Both the position numbers and the translations under genes were made by a program. Shown piece by piece: positions 17,929 through 27,209 of a stretch of DNA of 64,000 bases (position 1 is its first letter; the number at the start of each line of letters is the position of its first letter). Source of the stretch: Flavobacterium petrolei (GTDB lineage: Bacteria; Bacteroidota; Bacteroidia; Flavobacteriales; Flavobacteriaceae); contig NZ_QNVY02000001.1 of assembly GCF_003314435.2 (NCBI RefSeq), forward strand, positions 744,001 to 808,000, given 5' to 3'. The notes beneath the pieces are model-generated. The model did no database searches and was not told where the DNA came from. It saw nothing but the letters and a program-made list of their open reading frames with translations.

Positions 17929-18396
17929 ATGATTGAAATAGAAAGAAAATTTTTGGTTAAAAACGATTCCTTTAAGAAAGAAGCTTTCGCAAGAAATCAC
18001 ATTGCGCAAGGGTATTTAAATTCTGCTCCAGAGCGCACTGTTCGGGTTCGTATAAAAGGTGAAAAAGGTTTTTTGACGATAAAAGGAGCCTCAAATGACA
18101 GCGGATTGTCCAGATTTGAATGGGAAACAGAAATCCCAGTCTCCGAAGCTGAATCACTATTGCTTTTATGCGAGAAAGGCGTTATCGATAAAACCCGCTT
18201 TGAAATAAAACAGGGCAATCATGTATTTGAAGTAGACGAGTTTTACAGCGATAATGAAGGTTTGATTATTGCAGAAATTGAACTAGATTCTGAAAACGAC
18301 ACCTTTGAAAAACCAGATTGGCTGGGAAAAGAAGTAACGGGTGACATCCGATATTACAATGCCTATTTAAGCAAAAACCCATTCAAAAATTGGTGA
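17929..18396 (+). CDS. CYTH-domain protein (triphosphate tunnel family)
   Basis: The protein opens with the ExExK signature (E3, E5, K7 in MIEIERKF), which binds metal and triphosphate inside a beta-barrel. Later Arg/Lys and Glu residues (VRVRIKGEKGFLTIKG; FEVDEFY; IAEIELDSE) follow the family pattern. The length of 155 residues matches short bacterial CYTH proteins such as inorganic triphosphatases. Adenylate cyclase activity is possible but less likely. It converges with rlpA with a single base between the two stop codons. Confidence 0.9.
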   Translation: MIEIERKFLVKNDSFKKEAFARNHIAQGYLNSAPERTVRVRIKGEKGFLTIKGASNDSGLSRFEWETEIPVSEAESLLLLCEKGVIDKTRFEIKQGNHVFEVDEFYSDNEGLIIAEIELDSENDTFEKPDWLGKEVTGDIRYYNAYLSKNPFKNW

Positions 18397-18397
18397 T

Positions 18398-18910
18398 TTA
18401 CTTGTCCATTACTTCAATGGTTACCAGCATTCCCCCACTTCCCTTATTTGAAGTAATATCCATAAAAGCCCGCTTGGTAAGATCAATTTCTCGGGATTTG
18501 ACAAAAGGACCCCTATCCGTAATTTCTACAATTACCCATTTTCCATTTTTTTCATTAGTAACTCTTACTTTTGTTCCAAAAGGTAGTTTTTTGTGTGCTG
18601 CCGTATATTTATCATTATCAAATTTCCTACCGCTGGTAGTTTTTCTTCCATTAAATTTATCCGCATAATAGGATGCATGCGCCTCTTTCTTGAAAGGTTT
18701 GAAAACACCTAAAACGCTAACTAAAGAATCTAGTTTCTTTTCTTGGTTTAAAATAGAACTTTTATTTTTTTTAATGGAGTCTTTTTGGACAACCGCTTTT
18801 TGAACAACAGCTTTTTGAACCAAAGATCTCTGCTTATCAGAAGCTGCACTTTGACTGTTGACCGAATTGATAAAAATAATTAAAAGAAGTAAAGTAATTG
18901 ATTTTTTCAT
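18398..18910 (-). CDS. rlpA: RlpA-like septal-ring lytic transglycosylase
   Basis: A 170-residue exported protein with a signal peptide (1-19) and a double-psi beta-barrel domain (about 80-170). The domain reads ASYYADKFNGRKTTSG, then the catalytic-region motifs LPFGTKVRVTNEKNGKWV and ITDRGPF, which contains the conserved Asp. The family cleaves denuded glycan strands in peptidoglycan. There is no SPOR domain. The linker contains a short repeat, QKAVVQKAVVQKD, probably low-complexity drift. It converges with the CYTH gene. Confidence 0.9.
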   Translation of the reverse strand: MKKSITLLLLIIFINSVNSQSAASDKQRSLVQKAVVQKAVVQKDSIKKNKSSILNQEKKLDSLVSVLGVFKPFKKEAHASYYADKFNGRKTTSGRKFDNDKYTAAHKKLPFGTKVRVTNEKNGKWVIVEITDRGPFVKSREIDLTKRAFMDITSNKGSGGMLVTIEVMDK

Positions 18911-18960
18911 ATCTATTTTGTTTTAGTTAACTCTATTTTACAAAAACCATACCTAGAAAA

Positions 18961-18988
18961 AAAAAGCTCTATTTCTAGAGCTATTTTG
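18961..18988 (-). terminator. Terminator of the small membrane-protein gene
   Basis: AGCTCTA (18965-18971) pairs with TAGAGCT (18976-18982) around TTTC. On the minus strand the stem is followed by a run of T residues. Confidence 0.75.
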
Positions 18989-18992
18989 GGTT

Positions 18993-19415
18993 TTACAACC
19001 ACATATTCCAAGGGATTCTACTCAAAATAAGTACTAAACCTAAACCGTAAAAAATAGAAAAAGTTTTAAATTTTGATTCACTTGTTAATAATTTTTTATG
19101 CTTAGACCAACCAATTGTTATTAAAGCAATTGCAACAATATTGATCAACGGATGCTCTAAAGATGTTAACCGCAATGCTTTGTCAGCCATTTGTCCAAAT
19201 GACGCGAATCCTAAAGGAGACACAAAGTATAAAATGATACCAACTAATAACTGGATGTGAATTGCAATTAAGGCGAACAATGCAATTTTTCGATCTTTTG
19301 AAGTGAAATCTTTTTTAGAAAACATTCCAATAAAGGAATTAACTACCGCAACCACTAATACTAAAAGTGCTAAATAAGCCCAACCAGAATGAAATTTTTG
19401 AATGAAATCGTACAT
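18993..19415 (-). CDS. Four-helix membrane protein, possibly haem-binding
   Basis: From the ATG at 19415 the protein has 140 residues and four hydrophobic segments. His residues sit in or next to the membrane segments (FHSGWAY, AIHIQLLVG, LEHPLINIV), a pattern that would suit b-type haem. Relatives in Flavobacteriia are sometimes labelled cytochrome B; that function is inference. A longer frame starting at 19469 would add an extra hydrophobic stretch overlapping the terminator of the upstream receptor gene, so I prefer the shorter start. Confidence 0.7.
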   Translation of the reverse strand: MYDFIQKFHSGWAYLALLVLVVAVVNSFIGMFSKKDFTSKDRKIALFALIAIHIQLLVGIILYFVSPLGFASFGQMADKALRLTSLEHPLINIVAIALITIGWSKHKKLLTSESKFKTFSIFYGLGLVLILSRIPWNMWL

Positions 19416-19460
19416 AAATACTGTTTTTGTTTTAACAAATATAAGAAAAAAAGGTATAAA

Positions 19461-19491
19461 AAAAACCACGCATAAAAGCGTGGTTTTTTAT
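19461..19491 (-). terminator. Terminator of the TonB-dependent receptor gene
   Basis: AAAAACCACGC (19461-19471) pairs perfectly with GCGTGGTTTTT (19478-19488) around ATAAAA. It is symmetrical and lies just past the receptor stop codon. Confidence 0.87.
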
Positions 19492-19509
19492 TTTTATAAT
19501 TTTAAAGTA

Positions 19510-22500
19510 TTATTTACCAAAAATATATCTAAGTGTAAATTGTGCTTGCCAAACATCAAAAGTTGAAGCATTTTTCTGGAAAGTATCTTTTATTAAAACT
19601 CTACTTCCATCAGCCTCTACTTGAGTTGCTAATTGATAAAAAGGAACATTCCCTGTAGCTGTTCTGTAGTTCAAAACATTAGCATTTGTTACTCTTTGTG
19701 TAACACCCCAATCTTTATTGATGAAATTTGTAAAGTTCAAGATATCAGCTCTAAATTGGAAATTGTTCTTTTTACCAGCAATAGTAATATAAAAATCTTG
19801 AGTTGCTGATAAATCTAGTCTATGTAGCATAGGTAATACTCCACCATTTCTTTCAGCATATTGCCCTCTTCTTGTTGAAAGGTATTTATCCTGATTAATG
19901 TAAAGATCGTAAGCAGCTTGTTGTTGTGCTTCAGAATAAGTAGTTACTACATTAACATTGTTCACCCTATTTGTAACTGCCAATGGTTGAAAACGAATTT
20001 CGTTTCCACTGTTAGGAACATAAATTAAATCATTCCCATTAACTAAATCTCCATTCATATCACCACCGTAGGCATAAGAAAATGGCCCAGATTGTTCTCC
20101 AATATACCCTAAGTTGATAGAAGTCGCTGCTCCTACATTTTTACCGTATTCGATTTTGTATCCAATAATACCAACTAATCTATGAGGCGTGTTATTGTTA
20201 GACAATGCTAATGGTAAATTGTTATTACCATTTACAGATCTAGCACCTGTCCATGAACCAGAAGCGATAGAACCAGGAGATAATAAATCATTTGCACTTG
20301 AATGTGTATATGCGAAAGATCCCCAAAGACCTTTTTTGTATGGATACTCTAATTTAAAAGTTGTAGAGTAAAATGTTCCTCTGTCAGTATTTGTCAAAAC
20401 AACTGCACTAGAAACATTATCATTTACACGAACACCTGCATCAGTACGAGCGTATCTTGGTCTGTTATCAGGACCACTAAAAGTTCCAACCGGTGCATCA
20501 AAATTAGCATTGTAATAATGTATTGCATTAATATTTCTTTGAAAGATTCCTTCTACAGTACCTACAAAACCAAATGGAAGTTTTTGATCAACTGCTATAT
20601 TAGTTTTCCAAACTTGTGGGAATTTGAATTTTTTATCTGTAAATGCCAATTCAAATGTAGTAGGAAGCGTTGGAGTTTCAGGAATGAAATAATCATTAGG
20701 ATTCGGAGTAAAACCATATCCACCTGCAGCTAATGGTGCTCCACTTACGTCTACAAAACCTGTAAGTACACCATTATTTCCAATAGCATTAGACAAATAA
20801 ACTGAAGGTGCTCTACCTGTAAAAACACCACTACCTCCACGAAGTAATGTACTCGCATCACCTTTCAAGTCTAAGTTGAAACCAACTCTTGGTTCAAACA
20901 AATATTGAGTATCAGGCATGTCACCAGTATTAAATTTTTGTCCTTGTCCAAAAGTTAAAGCTGTAACTGCAGGATTTTCAAGAGCTGTATCAGCAAACCA
21001 AACTGCTGTTGCACGAAGTCCTACTGTTAATTTAAACCTGTCACTCAATTTCATTTCATCTTGAGTATACAAATCCAATTTATTTGACTTAAAGATCTGT
21101 AAAGGTTCTACAGCTCCCGGTAAAGCAGAATATCTAAATTGAAAACGTGCAGGAAGTGCCGTTGTTGATGGAATACCTCCTGTATTAGCAGATTGATTAG
21201 CCGCAGCATAAAAATCTGTCAATGAATTAAAGATATAAACACCGTTTGAGCCTGAGAAGAACAAGTTACTTGATTTAAAATACTCAAAGTTAGCTCCAAA
21301 TAACAAAGAGTGTTTCCCAATAGTTTTAGTCAAATTATCTGTAAAGTGTAATGTAGAATACGAAAGTTTGTTTCCTTGAGTAAAAGGATCTAAACCTGCT
21401 GAAATATAAGTGTTTGCTCCATTCTTTATATCAATTGTTGGAAACAAACCACCACCTTGTAAGGCTCTATCTTCAATTTGTTTGTCGTAACCAGCGATAA
21501 AGTTGTTGTACCAAGAATTGCTTAATTTACTATTCAATTCTAAAACAGCTGATCTAGTATTATCTAAAATAACATAACCACTATTCTTGAAAGACATTGC
21601 AAGCGGACTTGTTCTTCTATTACCAAAACCTAATGAATTAGAGTTTGAAGTTAATTCATCCGAATTAGAGTCATGAAAAACGTAACGAGCTGTTAATTGA
21701 TGATTGTCATTAATATTCCAGTCAAGTCTTGCAAGGAATTTTTTTGAAATTCTCTCCGCATCATAATTTTCCCAAGGACCAGTCGTATAATTGAACTTGT
21801 CTTGTAAAAAAGTAGAAAGCGTTTGCATTTCAGCAAAAGTAGGTGCAGAAACCTGAGCACTTGCTTGTGGAGAACCCGTAGATGTCCAAGTTGTAGCTGG
21901 GCTTATGTTCTCTAATGTTTCAAAATTTCCAAAGAAAAACAATTTATCTTTAATGATTGGCGCTCCTATTCTAGCTCCCCAAATTTTTTCTTCAAATTTT
22001 CCAGGAATAACTACTCTGTCTCCAGCTTTAGTTCCTATAAAATCTTTTTTATTGCTACGGAATGAATTATAAACCGATCCCTCAACTTCATTTGTTCCAC
22101 TTTTAGTAACTGCATTTATTCCTGATCCTAAAAACCCTGACTGACGCACATCATAAGGAGCAATACTTACTTGTAATTGTTCGATAGCATCTAAAGAGAT
22201 AGCTGTAGAACCAGTTCTTCCTCCTGCTTGTGAATCACTACCTAAACCAAAACCATTATTGAATACAGAACCATCAATAGTAAAGTTATTTAATCTTGAA
22301 TCCTGTCCTCCAAAAGTACCATTACTACCTGCATTGGCATTGTACTTGGTGATTGAATTTATTGAACGTGCTCCAGTTACAGGAACAGCTGTGATTTCTC
22401 TGTTTGAAAACTGTTGAGAAGCTCCAGTTCTTCCTTTATTAAAATTCCCTTTCGATTTTGTAGAAACAATTACTTCATTCAAAGCATTTGATTCTTCTTC

Positions 22501-22815
22501 TACAACAATATTCACAGTCAAATTATTTCCTAAAGGAGCATTGATTTCTGTAATTTCTGTTGTTTTATAACCAACATAAGTTACTTTAACAGTGTAAGGA
22601 CCACCTGGTCTAATTCCTTGAACAGCATACCCTCCATTATAATCTGTAGTTGAATAATATTTAGTCCCAGTTGGATTGTGTCGAACCTCAACTGAAGCAC
22701 CTGGAAGGGTCTCTCCAGAATTTGATTTAACAGTACCAGACATAGCAGAACTAGTAACCTGCGAGTGTCCTACAGCTGATAAAAAAATAATCAAAATAAA
22801 AATAATTCTTTTCAT
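19510..22815 (-). CDS. Oar-like TonB-dependent outer-membrane receptor
   Basis: The 1101-residue protein has a signal peptide (1-18), a carboxypeptidase-regulatory-like beta-sandwich (about 24-110; SGTVKSNSGETLPGASV), a plug domain with GGQDSRLNNFTIDGS and RQSGFLGSGINAVTKSGTNEVEG, and a long beta-barrel ending FTLRYIFGK. This order matches the Oar/OmpA-like group of TonB-dependent receptors in Bacteroidota. The imported substrate is unknown. No SusD partner is adjacent, so it is not a typical polysaccharide-utilisation receptor. A TATTTTTG box lies 33 nt upstream, and a perfect 11-bp inverted repeat lies about 100 nt upstream. Confidence 0.92.
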   Translation of the reverse strand: MKRIIFILIIFLSAVGHSQVTSSAMSGTVKSNSGETLPGASVEVRHNPTGTKYYSTTDYNGGYAVQGIRPGGPYTVKVTYVGYKTTEITEINAPLGNNLTVNIVVEEESNALNEVIVSTKSKGNFNKGRTGASQQFSNREITAVPVTGARSINSITKYNANAGSNGTFGGQDSRLNNFTIDGSVFNNGFGLGSDSQAGGRTGSTAISLDAIEQLQVSIAPYDVRQSGFLGSGINAVTKSGTNEVEGSVYNSFRSNKKDFIGTKAGDRVVIPGKFEEKIWGARIGAPIIKDKLFFFGNFETLENISPATTWTSTGSPQASAQVSAPTFAEMQTLSTFLQDKFNYTTGPWENYDAERISKKFLARLDWNINDNHQLTARYVFHDSNSDELTSNSNSLGFGNRRTSPLAMSFKNSGYVILDNTRSAVLELNSKLSNSWYNNFIAGYDKQIEDRALQGGGLFPTIDIKNGANTYISAGLDPFTQGNKLSYSTLHFTDNLTKTIGKHSLLFGANFEYFKSSNLFFSGSNGVYIFNSLTDFYAAANQSANTGGIPSTTALPARFQFRYSALPGAVEPLQIFKSNKLDLYTQDEMKLSDRFKLTVGLRATAVWFADTALENPAVTALTFGQGQKFNTGDMPDTQYLFEPRVGFNLDLKGDASTLLRGGSGVFTGRAPSVYLSNAIGNNGVLTGFVDVSGAPLAAGGYGFTPNPNDYFIPETPTLPTTFELAFTDKKFKFPQVWKTNIAVDQKLPFGFVGTVEGIFQRNINAIHYYNANFDAPVGTFSGPDNRPRYARTDAGVRVNDNVSSAVVLTNTDRGTFYSTTFKLEYPYKKGLWGSFAYTHSSANDLLSPGSIASGSWTGARSVNGNNNLPLALSNNNTPHRLVGIIGYKIEYGKNVGAATSINLGYIGEQSGPFSYAYGGDMNGDLVNGNDLIYVPNSGNEIRFQPLAVTNRVNNVNVVTTYSEAQQQAAYDLYINQDKYLSTRRGQYAERNGGVLPMLHRLDLSATQDFYITIAGKKNNFQFRADILNFTNFINKDWGVTQRVTNANVLNYRTATGNVPFYQLATQVEADGSRVLIKDTFQKNASTFDVWQAQFTLRYIFGK

Positions 22816-22847
22816 TTTTGTTTCTTGTTTAGTTTAAAAATATTTGG

Positions 22848-22855
22848 CAAAAATA
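22848..22855 (-). promoter_or_regulatory. Putative -7 box (TATTTTTG) of the receptor gene
   Basis: It matches TAnnTTTG on the minus strand, 33 nt before the ATG. The -33 element is not clear. Confidence 0.5.
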
Positions 22856-22918
22856 TAACATTTTTACTTTAAAAAGTTAACACAACGTTAAGAATGGCGT
22901 TAATTATTAGCTCGACAT

Positions 22919-22954
22919 TTCACTTAAAACATTTTTTGCCGTATTTTAAGTGAA
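22919..22954. repeat. Perfect 11-bp inverted repeat upstream of the receptor gene
   Basis: TTCACTTAAAA (22919-22929) and TTTTAAGTGAA (22944-22954) are exact inverted copies with 14 nt between. No T-run follows on either side, so it is not a normal terminator. It may be a regulator-binding site of the receptor gene. Confidence 0.5.
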
Positions 22955-23080
22955 TAAAATAGTTTTCAATAGATATAAATGATTTTTATTGAATAATTCA
23001 CATATAATTTTCAATAATCAACATTAAAAAAATTAATATATATTTAAAAAAACTATTATAACAGAGTCACTTACCCACAA

Positions 23081-23113
23081 AAAAACCCTGATTTAGGTTA
23101 AATCAAGGTTTTT
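23081..23113 (-). terminator. Terminator of pgi
   Basis: AAAAACCCTGATTT pairs with AAATCAAGGTTTTT apart from one mismatch, around AGGTT. On the minus strand a T-run follows. Confidence 0.8.
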
Positions 23114-23201
23114 GAGACTTTTAAACTACTAAAAAGAGGAGTAAAATCGAAATCTTATGAAAAATTCATAAAATTTTAAGTATTAATTTCAAAAATCAAT
23201 A

Positions 23202-24854
23202 CTACTTATTTAACAAAAAATGATTTAGCAAAAAAGTTGTGGAACTGTCATGACTATTAACCGTTTTTGTATTAATTTCATCCAAAATAGAGTTTGCTAA
23301 TTGTTTTCCCAACTCAACTCCCCACTGATCAAAACTAAAAATATTCCAAATAACACCTTGCACAAAAATCTTATGCTCATACATAGCAATCAATGAACCT
23401 AACGTTTTTGGTGACAACTTTTGGATTAAAATAGTATTCGTTGGCTTATTCCCTGAGAAAACTTTAAATGGTAAAAGAAATTTAGCTTTTTCCTCTGAAA
23501 CACCTTGTTTATCAAATTCGGCTTGAACTTGCTCTTCTGATTTTCCATGCATCAAAGCTTCTGTCTGAGCAAAAAAGTTAGACATCAATTTATCATGATG
23601 ATCATTGTCTCCATATAAAGGAGTTATGAATCCAATAAAATCTGCAGGAATCAATTTTGTTCCCTGATGAATTAACTGAAAAAAAGCGTGTTGTGCATTC
23701 GTTCCTGGTTCTCCCCAAATAATAGTTCCCGTTTGATAATTTACTGGCTTCCCATCTCGTCCAACACTTTTACCATTACTTTCCATAGTTCCTTGTTGCA
23801 AGTAAGGCGCTAATTTTTGTAAATATTGTGTGTACGGAATCAAGGCTTCACTTTCAGCACCAAAAAAATTATTGTACCAGATACTCAATAATGCTAAGAT
23901 AACGGGCATGTTTTTATCAAATTCTTCCGTCTTGAAATGCTCGTCCATTTCACTAGCTCCTTGTAGTAATTCATCAAAGTTGTCGTATCCAACAGCTAAA
24001 CTTATCGTAAGTCCAACAGCACTCCACAAAGAGAATCTTCCGCCAACCCAATCCCACATTGGGAAAACATTGTCCGGGTTAATTCCAAACTCAGTTACTT
24101 TTTGAATATTAGTCGAAACTGCGACAAAATGTTTAGCAATATCTTCTTGTGTTGTGCCAAAGTCTTTTGACAAAAACCATTTTCTGATTGTTTCAGAATT
24201 AGTCAACGTTTCTTGTGTGGTGAATGTCTTGGAAACAATTACAAATAAAGTAGTTTCCGGATTTAGCTTTTTTATAATCTCATTAACATGATCACCGTCC
24301 ACATTTGAAACAAAATGAACATTAAGATGATTTTTATAGAATTGCAACGCCTCAACTGCCATCGCGGGACCTAAATCAGAACCTCCAATACCAATATTAA
24401 CTACATCCGTAAATGCTTTGCCGGTAAAACCTGTTCTTTCCCCAGAAGTAACCTCGTTCGTAAATGCTTTTATTTTATTTTTTACTTCATAAATTTCAGG
24501 AATCACATCAATTCCTTCCACTTTAACAACTGCAGACTGACTGGCACGTAATGCTGTATGAAGTACCGCTCTATTTTCTGTTTGATTAATTATTGCTCCT
24601 TCAAAATAATCAGCAATGGCGCTTTTAAGCCCAACTTCATCAGCCAATTCTAACAACAACTGAATCGTATCCGTATTGATAATGTTTTTAGAATAATCTA
24701 TTAAAAAATCATTCCACTGTAAATTAAATGTGTTCGCTCTCGAAGGATCCAATTGAAATAATTCTTGCATCGAAGCTTTTTGCATTTCGTTGTAATGCAA
24801 TTCAAGTTTCTTCCAAGCATTTGTTTCTGTTGGGTTTATAGTATTTAAAGCCAT
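23202..24854 (-). CDS. pgi: Glucose-6-phosphate isomerase
   Basis: It interconverts glucose-6-phosphate and fructose-6-phosphate. The 550-residue length is normal for the E. coli-type enzyme. Recognised segments are [11 protein letters not shown] near residue 150, the family signature in [24 protein letters not shown], and the C-terminal motif around [19 protein letters not shown]. It is monocistronic, with its own terminator and a TATTTTTG box (24888-24895) 33 nt upstream. Confidence 0.97.
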   Translation of the reverse strand: MALNTINPTETNAWKKLELHYNEMQKASMQELFQLDPSRANTFNLQWNDFLIDYSKNIINTDTIQLLLELADEVGLKSAIADYFEGAIINQTENRAVLHTALRASQSAVVKVEGIDVIPEIYEVKNKIKAFTNEVTSGERTGFTGKAFTDVVNIGIGGSDLGPAMAVEALQFYKNHLNVHFVSNVDGDHVNEIIKKLNPETTLFVIVSKTFTTQETLTNSETIRKWFLSKDFGTTQEDIAKHFVAVSTNIQKVTEFGINPDNVFPMWDWVGGRFSLWSAVGLTISLAVGYDNFDELLQGASEMDEHFKTEEFDKNMPVILALLSIWYNNFFGAESEALIPYTQYLQKLAPYLQQGTMESNGKSVGRDGKPVNYQTGTIIWGEPGTNAQHAFFQLIHQGTKLIPADFIGFITPLYGDNDHHDKLMSNFFAQTEALMHGKSEEQVQAEFDKQGVSEEKAKFLLPFKVFSGNKPTNTILIQKLSPKTLGSLIAMYEHKIFVQGVIWNIFSFDQWGVELGKQLANSILDEINTKTVNSHDSSTTFLLNHFLLNK

Positions 24855-24887
24855 TATAAAGGATTTGTAGTATTGTTAAAATTGGGA

Positions 24888-24895
24888 CAAAAATA
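24888..24895 (-). promoter_or_regulatory. Putative -7 box (TATTTTTG) of pgi
   Basis: It matches TAnnTTTG on the minus strand, 33 nt before the pgi ATG. Confidence 0.45.
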
Positions 24896-25032
24896 CTCAA
24901 ATTTGTTTTAATGGAAAATGGGTTTTGATTTATATAACAATTTAGCCTTAAAACCATTGAATTGTGCTGTTGTGAAATACCATTAGGTAATTCCTTTTTA
25001 TCAGCGTAACAATACTTTAAAAAATTGTCAGG

Positions 25033-26253
25033 TTACAAATTAGCAATACTATCTAACTCAAACTTCAAAGGCGTTATTTGTGCAAGAAAACGGCTTTTAT
25101 TGCTTCCGGTCATAGGCTCGCCAGTAGGTAATTTTAGCCTTAGCGCATCCACTTGCTTTCCGTTTTTCCAGAAACGATAACATACATGCGGCCCTGTTGC
25201 GAGACCTGTACTTCCTACCAAACCAATAACTTGCCCTTGAGTAACACGCTGTCCGCGTCTCACTAAGATTTTTGACATGTGCAGGTATTGTGTAGAATAA
25301 GTTCCATTGTGTTTTACTTTTACAAAATTTCCGTTTCCGGCCGTAAAACCACTTTGCTCTACAACACCTCCAGCGGTTACAGTAATAGGAGTTCCGCGTG
25401 GCGCTGCATAATCCGTTCCTTTGTGCGCTTTCCATCGGTGTTGAACCGGATGAAAACGACTTGATGAAAACCGAGAAGATATTCTGCTGAATTTTATGGG
25501 CGATTTTAAAAAGAAATTTTTAAGTGTTTTTCCTTGCTCATCGTAGTATTCTATTTTATCTGAATTGGGATTTTGAGCAAAAGGAAATGCGTAAATAATT
25601 TTTCCTCGGTACTCAAAAAAAGAAGCTTCGAGTTCCTCCACTCCATCATAAACTGAGTCATTTATAAAGCGCTCTGTAAACGTTATTGCAAAACGATCGC
25701 CTTTTTTGAGTTTCATAAAATCAATAGAATAGGCGTAAATTTTAGCTATTTTACTAGCCAAAACACCTTCAATCTTGGCGTTGCCCAAAGTTTCGGATAA
25801 TGATTCTTTTAAAACTCCACCAATAGTACGTCGCTTGATGGTAATGGGTTTTATCTTTTTATAAACAACAATTGCTGTATCTCGGAAATCAACTACGTAA
25901 TAACTTAAATTATCCGGTTGATAAATAAAAACCTGTAATTCATGCTTCTTGTTTTTGGACCGAAGCATTGTAAAAGGCTTATTTATCCTGATACTTCTCA
26001 CATTAAAGCTGTCTCTTACTTTTGCAATAATATCATATACTTGGCGATCTCCTATATTTTGTTCTTCTAATAAAGTTCCAAAAGTATCTCCCCTTTTTAC
26101 AGTGTCATTAACTATATTAAAATCCGCAAGAACAAACCCAAATTCACTTTTTTTAGGAACAAGTTTTACTACTTTTTCGGGAACTATTTCCTCCGTTTTT
26201 TTACATGATACTAAAGAAAATAATGCTATTATGACTATAAATATTTTTTTCAA
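25033..26253 (-). CDS. M23-family peptidase lipoprotein with altered HxH motif
   Basis: A 406-residue protein with a lipoprotein signal (FSLVSC, Cys17), an N-terminal region with a LysM/OapA-like look (GDTFGTLLEEQNIGD), and a C-terminal LytM/M23 domain. The first zinc motif is intact (H277 and D281 in HKGTDYAAP), and the catalytic-region His is present in QYLHMS. The expected HxH is H356-V-C358, so Cys replaces the second His, normally a zinc ligand. The protein probably cuts peptidoglycan cross-bridges or acts as a regulator of a peptidoglycan enzyme. It ends an apparent run behind kynA. Confidence 0.9.
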   Translation of the reverse strand: MKKIFIVIIALFSLVSCKKTEEIVPEKVVKLVPKKSEFGFVLADFNIVNDTVKRGDTFGTLLEEQNIGDRQVYDIIAKVRDSFNVRSIRINKPFTMLRSKNKKHELQVFIYQPDNLSYYVVDFRDTAIVVYKKIKPITIKRRTIGGVLKESLSETLGNAKIEGVLASKIAKIYAYSIDFMKLKKGDRFAITFTERFINDSVYDGVEELEASFFEYRGKIIYAFPFAQNPNSDKIEYYDEQGKTLKNFFLKSPIKFSRISSRFSSSRFHPVQHRWKAHKGTDYAAPRGTPITVTAGGVVEQSGFTAGNGNFVKVKHNGTYSTQYLHMSKILVRRGQRVTQGQVIGLVGSTGLATGPHVCYRFWKNGKQVDALRLKLPTGEPMTGSNKSRFLAQITPLKFELDSIANL

Positions 26254-26273
26254 ACTGTGTTTTTTAATTCAAC

Positions 26274-27209
26274 TTACATTTCTACTCCCCAATTTTCTAA
26301 TTCATGGCTACTCCACAATTCCGGGAAGAAAATTCTTCTTTGATATTTAGGATGCATGTATTTTTTCCAGTCACTTCCACCAGTAGCTTCGCCATCTCCT
26401 TTACCGCTTTGATCAATATATTTTTTTGCTGTATTCAAATGTTGCATTACCCAAGTAATATTCACCGTATGGTCATAATGACGCATCGCTTGAACTAATT
26501 CGGGATTTTTTTGATCTAATTCCGGCAGTTGCTTAAATTTTTGCCAAATATTTATGGTGTTGTATTCCTCCATGTGCGCTAGGAATTCCTTCTTGTATTT
26601 TTTTTCAAATTCCTCCAGTAAAAAAGATTTCTTTCCAGTATGATAATCTTTCCCCGCGGCTTGCCAATACAGATGTTCCAATGCAAATTCATACGGTGTA
26701 TTTCTGTCTATTGTATCTCTATAACGGTGATCAATCAGGTTTATTAGATCAGTAGAAGAAAATTCTATTAGGCGGTATTGAGCGCTTTGAAAACCACTGG
26801 CAGGTGTCAGTGTATTTCTAAATTTCATATATTGGTCCACTTCCATTCCATCTCCCATAATACTGAAAGAGGTAGTCAACATATCAAAATAACGACTGAT
26901 TCGCATTAATCGCTCCGTGAAAAAAACTGTATTAATGTTTTCACAATAGGAAATTTGTCTCATCTCCCAAAGTATCATTTTAAATATCAATTCGTTAACC
27001 TGATGATACATGATAAAAACCATTTCGTCAGGAAGCGTCGTTCTTTGAATTTGCAGATTCAACAAAGCATCTGTTTGAATATAATCCCAATATGTGATTG
27101 GTTTTGACCACAATAACCCTTCTAGCTGCGTCTCCGTTTTTTGATTTATTGCTTCATATTTAAGCTCAATTTCTTTTAAAATAGCTTCTGAATTGTCGTT
27201 ATTGCTCAT
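26274..27209 (-). CDS. kynA: Tryptophan 2,3-dioxygenase
   Basis: The haem enzyme opens the indole ring of tryptophan to N-formylkynurenine. The 311-residue sequence has the family's TYWDYIQTDALLNLQ start and the haem-pocket segment VFIMYHQVNELIFKMILWEM near residue 65. The distal region has WVMQHLNTAKKYIDQSGKGDGEATGGSDW, which includes the conserved TGGS substrate loop. Its ATG overlaps the last base of the upstream DUF3108 gene stop (TAATG), so translation is coupled. No formylkynurenine hydrolase is visible in the window. Confidence 0.96.
   Translation of the reverse strand: MSNNDNSEAILKEIELKYEAINQKTETQLEGLLWSKPITYWDYIQTDALLNLQIQRTTLPDEMVFIMYHQVNELIFKMILWEMRQISYCENINTVFFTERLMRISRYFDMLTTSFSIMGDGMEVDQYMKFRNTLTPASGFQSAQYRLIEFSSTDLINLIDHRYRDTIDRNTPYEFALEHLYWQAAGKDYHTGKKSFLLEEFEKKYKKEFLAHMEEYNTINIWQKFKQLPELDQKNPELVQAMRHYDHTVNITWVMQHLNTAKKYIDQSGKGDGEATGGSDWKKYMHPKYQRRIFFPELWSSHELENWGVEM

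Larger units (their letters stand above)
22816..23201. other. AT-rich spacer between the receptor gene and pgi
   Basis: These 386 bases have no credible ORF. They hold the receptor promoter box (22848-22855), an 11-bp perfect inverted repeat with a 14-nt loop (22919-22954), and the pgi terminator (23081-23113). The rest is AT-rich and featureless to my eye. Confidence 0.65.
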
